DNA of 64,000 bases from Azospirillum brasilense (GTDB lineage: Bacteria > Pseudomonadota > Alphaproteobacteria > Azospirillales > Azospirillaceae): NCBI RefSeq assembly GCF_007827815.1, contig NZ_VITH01000006.1, forward strand, positions 372,001-436,000, given 5' to 3'. Made by a program: the position numbers and the translations under genes. The notes under the pieces are model-generated. The model was given only the letters and a program-made list of their open reading frames with translations. It did not search any database and was not told the origin of the DNA. Position 1 is the stretch's first letter, and the number at the start of each line of letters is the position of its first letter. Positions 63,538-64,000 of the stretch are shown piece after piece.

Positions 63538-64000
63538 TCAGCCGTCGCGCAGCATTGCATTCACCTGGGCGAGGAACTGGTCAATGGCAATGGGCTTGCT
63601 CAAAAGTCGTGTGTGTGTGGCGCCAGCAGTTCCTTGTCCAGCACGGCATTGCAGGTGTAGCCGGTCAAAAACATGACTTTCAGGTCCGGCCGCAATGACC
63701 GGGCTATTTCCGCGACCCGTTGTCCGGTGATTCCTGGCAAGCCGACATCCGTTACCAGAAGGTCGATCGCCACCGGGGAGTTGAGGATGGTTGAGGCTTC
63801 GTTTCCATCCTCGGCCTCCAAGACCGTCGCCCCATGTTCCCGGAGCGCTTCCACAATCACCACGCGGACGATCGGTTCGTCCTCCACCACCAGCACGGTT
63901 CCCGGCACCGGCTGCTGCGGCTGATCGGGGGCCTTCACAGGAACGGAACCGAGATTTTCCGTTTTGTGAGAGCGAGGCAGGTACAGTTTCACGGAGGTTC
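63538..64000 (-). pseudogene. C-terminal part of a hybrid histidine kinase, receiver frameshifted
   Basis: The right edge cuts the gene. The visible start TSVKLYLPR is the typical end of a histidine-kinase ATPase domain, followed by a linker and a receiver domain: VLVVEDEPIVRVVIVEALRE, with phospho-acceptor Asp in LLVTDVGLPGITGQRV, then KVMFLTGYTCNAVLDKELLA. As read, it stops at 63600 just after PHTHDF. The missing end of the receiver (RLLSKPIAIDQFLAQVNAML) lies in another frame down to a TGA at 63538. One CA unit too many in the dinucleotide run at 63609-63618 explains the shift. Either a true pseudogene, a slippage (phase-variable) site, or a sequencing error. Confidence 0.85.

Noticed and set aside
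1..64000. CRISPR array, tRNA or rRNA genes
   Set aside because: No regularly spaced direct repeats other than the iterons and no tRNA-like cloverleaf or rRNA segment was noticed by eye.

Overview
The window is high-GC DNA (coding regions with strong G/C at third positions) and looks like part of a secondary replicon (large plasmid or chromid) of an Azospirillum-like alphaproteobacterium of the Rhodospirillales. That assignment is inferred from protein flavour, the RepA/ParA/ParB type and gene style; no marker gene such as rRNA is present.

Region 1 (1-19.4 kb) is a formate hydrogenlyase island. On the minus strand lie a four-cluster ferredoxin, a cysteine-form formate dehydrogenase H, a miniature HypA without its zinc ribbon and a LysR regulator cut by the window edge. 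Divergently, a tightly overlapping operon encodes a complete Hyf-type (FHL-2-like) membrane hydrogenase: HyfA-I, the HycH/HyfJ chaperone, the HycI endopeptidase and a formate channel, closed by a strong terminator. Then come fdhD (minus) and hypA-hypC-hupE (plus). FdhF would oxidise formate, ferredoxin subunits would pass electrons to the NiFe hydrogenase, and three antiporter-like subunits could couple this to ion movement. hypB, hypD, hypE and hypF are not here and must be elsewhere.

Region 2 (19.6-25.3 kb) is the replication and partition module: repA (minus), an origin with about 15 iterons of about 19-20 bp in two opposed groups, two probable replication accessory genes, parA with its own HTH domain, parB, and two copies of a perfect palindrome flanking a 12-bp stem (candidate parS).

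Region 3 (25.4-41.6 kb) is accessory metabolism: isochorismatase-like hydrolase / LysR; exported metallo-beta-lactamase-fold protein / LysR; a PaoABC-type periplasmic aldehyde oxidoreductase; a GntR-regulated polar amino-acid ABC importer with a class-IV aminotransferase-fold protein that seems to lack the usual lysine; a ClC channel; a Tat-exported aldo/keto reductase; and a DUF6064-like membrane protein.

Region 4 (41.6-44.4 kb) is an insertion scar: a complete IS5-family element (frameshifted transposase), a 46-codon tail of another transposase, a 26-bp perfect inverted repeat, and a DUF1003 membrane protein.

Region 5 (44.4-56.9 kb) is the most unusual locus: two divergent, translationally coupled operons sharing one 312-bp control region with repeated TGAAAAG dyads. 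Leftward: NAD-sugar epimerase, B12-binding radical SAM enzyme, GT4 glycosyltransferase and three CgeB-like glycosyltransferases. Rightward: myo-inositol-1-phosphate synthase, histidine phosphatase, SAM methyltransferase, a glycoside-hydrolase-like protein that appears circularly permuted, and a phosphoribosyltransferase-kinase-like fusion. It reads as a pathway for an inositol-containing or otherwise glycosylated small molecule or surface glycan of unknown structure.

Region 6 (57-64 kb) holds a TrkA-N potassium channel, a divergent Mfd-like helicase, two DUF2382 stress proteins with a 42-aa membrane protein, and the C-terminal end of a hybrid histidine kinase whose receiver is frameshifted at a CA dinucleotide repeat.
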